Below, piece after piece: positions 6,300 through 6,849 of a DNA stretch of 6,849 nt. The first letter of the stretch is position 1. Each line of letters starts with the position of its first letter. Both the position numbers and the translations under genes were made by a program. Below the pieces are notes generated by a model that was given only the letters and a program-made list of their open reading frames with translations, searched no databases and was not told the DNA's origin. This DNA comes from an uncultured Eubacteriaceae bacterium (lineage in GTDB: Bacteria > Bacillota > Clostridia > Eubacteriales > Eubacteriaceae), in contig CANQOZ010000064.1 in the NCBI GenBank assembly GCA_947625585.1, positions 1 through 6,849 on the forward strand. Reading direction: 5' to 3'.

Positions 6300-6425
6300 C
6301 AATAGAGCACAAGGCTAGGCTAAACACCTGGCGGTACCTATTTTTTCATCCATAACATTGCTCACGTTGAGCTTAGACTAAAGTTTAATAGAAAATTCGT
6401 TGAATCATGAACTTCAAATTTTCAG

Positions 6426-6434
6426 TTAGATGAT
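6426..6434. repeat. 9-bp target-site duplication, right copy (TTAGATGAT)
   Basis: This is the exact partner of 6136-6144. It is also the start of the 32-bp copy of the IIB gene end (6426-6457). On the minus strand it contains ATCATC followed by the TAA stop of that duplicated fragment. Confidence 0.85.
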
Positions 6435-6457
6435 TTGATTTTCTTTTAGCTTATCTT
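6426..6457. repeat. 32-bp duplicate of the IIB gene end
   Basis: These bases are identical to 6508-6539, the last nine codons (plus adjacent bases) and stop of the PTS IIB gene. The spacing is 82 bp. Bases 6435-6457 belong to the same ancestral duplicate as 6084-6144, now separated from it by the inserted element. Confidence 0.95.
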
Positions 6458-6539
6458 TCATTAAATTCTCCTTATCTAGAGATAAGTTTAATTATGAGTT
6501 TGATTACTTAGATGATTTGATTTTCTTTTAGCTTATCTT
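6456..6539. repeat. Intact copy of the 82-bp tandem duplication
   Basis: This copy contains, on the minus strand, the end of the IIB gene (6508-6539), the intergenic DNA and a duplicated deoR ribosome binding site and start codon. It matches 6084-6144 joined to 6435-6457 over 84 bp without a mismatch. The unit is 82 bp with a 2-bp shared junction (TT), consistent with a microhomology-type duplication. Without the duplication and the insert, IIB and deoR would be separated by 46 bp. Confidence 0.92.
6468..6486 (-). promoter_or_regulatory. Palindrome copy 2 with duplicated ribosome binding site
   Basis: CTTATC-TAGA-GATAAG (6471-6486) is an exact duplicate of the palindrome at 6099-6114, again overlapping an AAGGAG box (6468-6473). 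If the palindrome is a repressor operator, the rearrangement has given the operon a second, separate site 372 bp upstream of the first. Confidence 0.45.
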
Positions 6540-6810
6540 CCATTTCCTGCTGAGACATGATGTTTCTTAGGCCTATTACTTTTGTTCCCTTTTTAGCAGC
6601 ATCTTTAAACATATCTGTAAAGTTTTGGGCACAGAATACAACATCATATTGTGGAGCAGCGCTCTTGCCTTCTGAAAGTGAGCAGTGATGAACTTTACCA
6701 GGTTTGATTCCAAGTTTGTCCAATACTTTCTGCATTGTCATTTTCATCATTAAACTTGAACCAGCACCATTTGCACAACATACCATGAAATCTAAATTGT
6801 CTTTAGCCAT
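6508..6810 (-). CDS. ulaB: PTS IIB component, ascorbate (UlaB/SgaB) type
   Basis: This 100-aa cytoplasmic protein carries phosphate from IIA to the incoming sugar at the membrane IIC. The N-terminal phosphorylation loop reads VCCANGAGSSLMMKM (10-24). By alignment with UlaB (C-G-N-G-Q-G-S-S), Cys12 is the probable phosphocysteine, followed by the conserved G-x-G-S-S phosphate loop. The later segment VIGLRNIMS (78-86) matches the VVGVRNMLS-like part of UlaB. The length is typical of this small single-domain IIB. ATG 6808-6810 has a strong ribosome binding site. No IIA or IIC gene is in the window, so these probably lie upstream or elsewhere. The last nine codons are part of an 82-bp tandem duplication, but the gene itself is intact. 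Ascorbate is the likely substrate from context; galactitol-type IIBs are related, so the exact sugar is less certain. Confidence 0.88.
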   Translation of the reverse strand: MAKDNLDFMVCCANGAGSSLMMKMTMQKVLDKLGIKPGKVHHCSLSEGKSAAPQYDVVFCAQNFTDMFKDAAKKGTKVIGLRNIMSQQEMEDKLKENQII

Positions 6811-6820
6811 TTTAAAAAAT

Positions 6821-6827
6821 CTCCTTT
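6821..6827 (-). promoter_or_regulatory. Ribosome binding site of the PTS IIB gene
   Basis: AAAGGAG lies 10 nt upstream of ATG 6808-6810 and confirms this start. The remaining bases to the window edge (6828-6849) are almost pure A/T. They show neither a recognisable end of an upstream gene nor a convincing promoter. Confidence 0.7.
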
Positions 6828-6849
6828 AAATTAATTTATAAAATATTTA

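Larger units (their letters stand above)
6145..6425. mobile_element. 281-bp MITE-like insertion with terminal inverted repeats
   Basis: The segment is bounded by 9-bp direct repeats and absent from the intact copy of the surrounding duplicated unit, so it is an insertion. Its ends are inverted repeats: bases 6146-6160 match the reverse complement of 6408-6422 at 14 of 15 positions, with the core TTGAAGTTCA perfect. It has no open reading frame long enough for a transposase. The centre (about 6300-6345) is more GC-rich than the AT-rich flanks and contains small hairpins, for example TGAGC/GCTCA-type arms around 6360-6372. A non-autonomous element mobilised by an IS in trans is the best reading; the IS family cannot be named from this window. 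The 9-bp duplication is compatible with several families, such as IS256- or IS4-like. Confidence 0.8.
6426..6461 (-). other. 11-codon chimeric mini-ORF created by the duplication
   Basis: The duplicated repressor start (ATG AAA, 6456-6461), with its own AAGGAG ribosome binding site (6468-6473), is fused in frame to the duplicated end of the IIB gene. It encodes M-K-D-K-L-K-E-N-Q-I-I and then TAA. The last nine residues are identical to the C-terminus of the PTS IIB protein. It is an accidental product of the duplication. It may be translated because its initiation signals are identical to those of deoR, but a function is not implied. Confidence 0.5.

Noticed and set aside
6090..6507. CRISPR array or phage attachment site
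   Set aside because: There are only two copies of each repeat, of unequal lengths, with no regular spacers. A tandem duplication plus an inserted element explains every repeated base.

Overview
This is an AT-rich window with standard stop codons (TGA used as stop), strong AAGGAG-type ribosome binding sites and a lipobox-type lipoprotein. That points to a low-GC Gram-positive bacterium (Bacillota). A Lactobacillales relative is my guess, at low confidence. Every gene I accept is on the minus strand, so transcription runs from high to low coordinates.

The main content is a catabolic operon of L-ascorbate (ula/sga) type. In transcription order: a PTS IIB protein (6508-6810), a DeoR-family repressor (5310-6089), L-ribulose-5-phosphate (or L-xylulose-5-phosphate) 3-epimerase UlaE (4436-5290), an uncharacterised cytoplasmic FG-GAP/beta-propeller-like protein (3383-4432), L-ribulose-5-phosphate 4-epimerase UlaF (2679-3374), a transketolase split into N-terminal (1852-2682) and C-terminal (920-1855) proteins, and an RpiB/LacAB-family isomerase (483-923). 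The last four genes overlap one another by ATGA. A rho-independent terminator (427-474) closes the operon. Beyond it a lipoprotein gene starts at 406 and runs off the window edge.

Read as a pathway, L-xylulose-5-P is converted by UlaE to L-ribulose-5-P and by UlaF to D-xylulose-5-P. The split transketolase and RpiB then pass the carbon into the pentose phosphate pool. The PTS IIC and IIA subunits, the L-ascorbate-6-P lactonase (UlaG) and the 3-keto-L-gulonate-6-P decarboxylase (UlaD) are not in the window. They may lie upstream of 6849, or the substrate may not be ascorbate. The propeller protein between ulaE and ulaF is the least explained part of the operon.

The only long gene-free stretch, 6090-6507, holds a nested rearrangement. 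An 82-bp segment (end of the IIB gene, the intergenic region and the first two codons of the repressor gene) is tandemly duplicated. The repressor-proximal copy is split by a 281-bp element with near-perfect inverted ends and a 9-bp target duplication, so it looks like a MITE. A near-palindrome, CTTATC-TAGA-GATAAG, lies in both duplicate copies, and a close variant lies at the end of the repressor gene. It is a good candidate operator, and it also overlaps the repressor's ribosome binding site.
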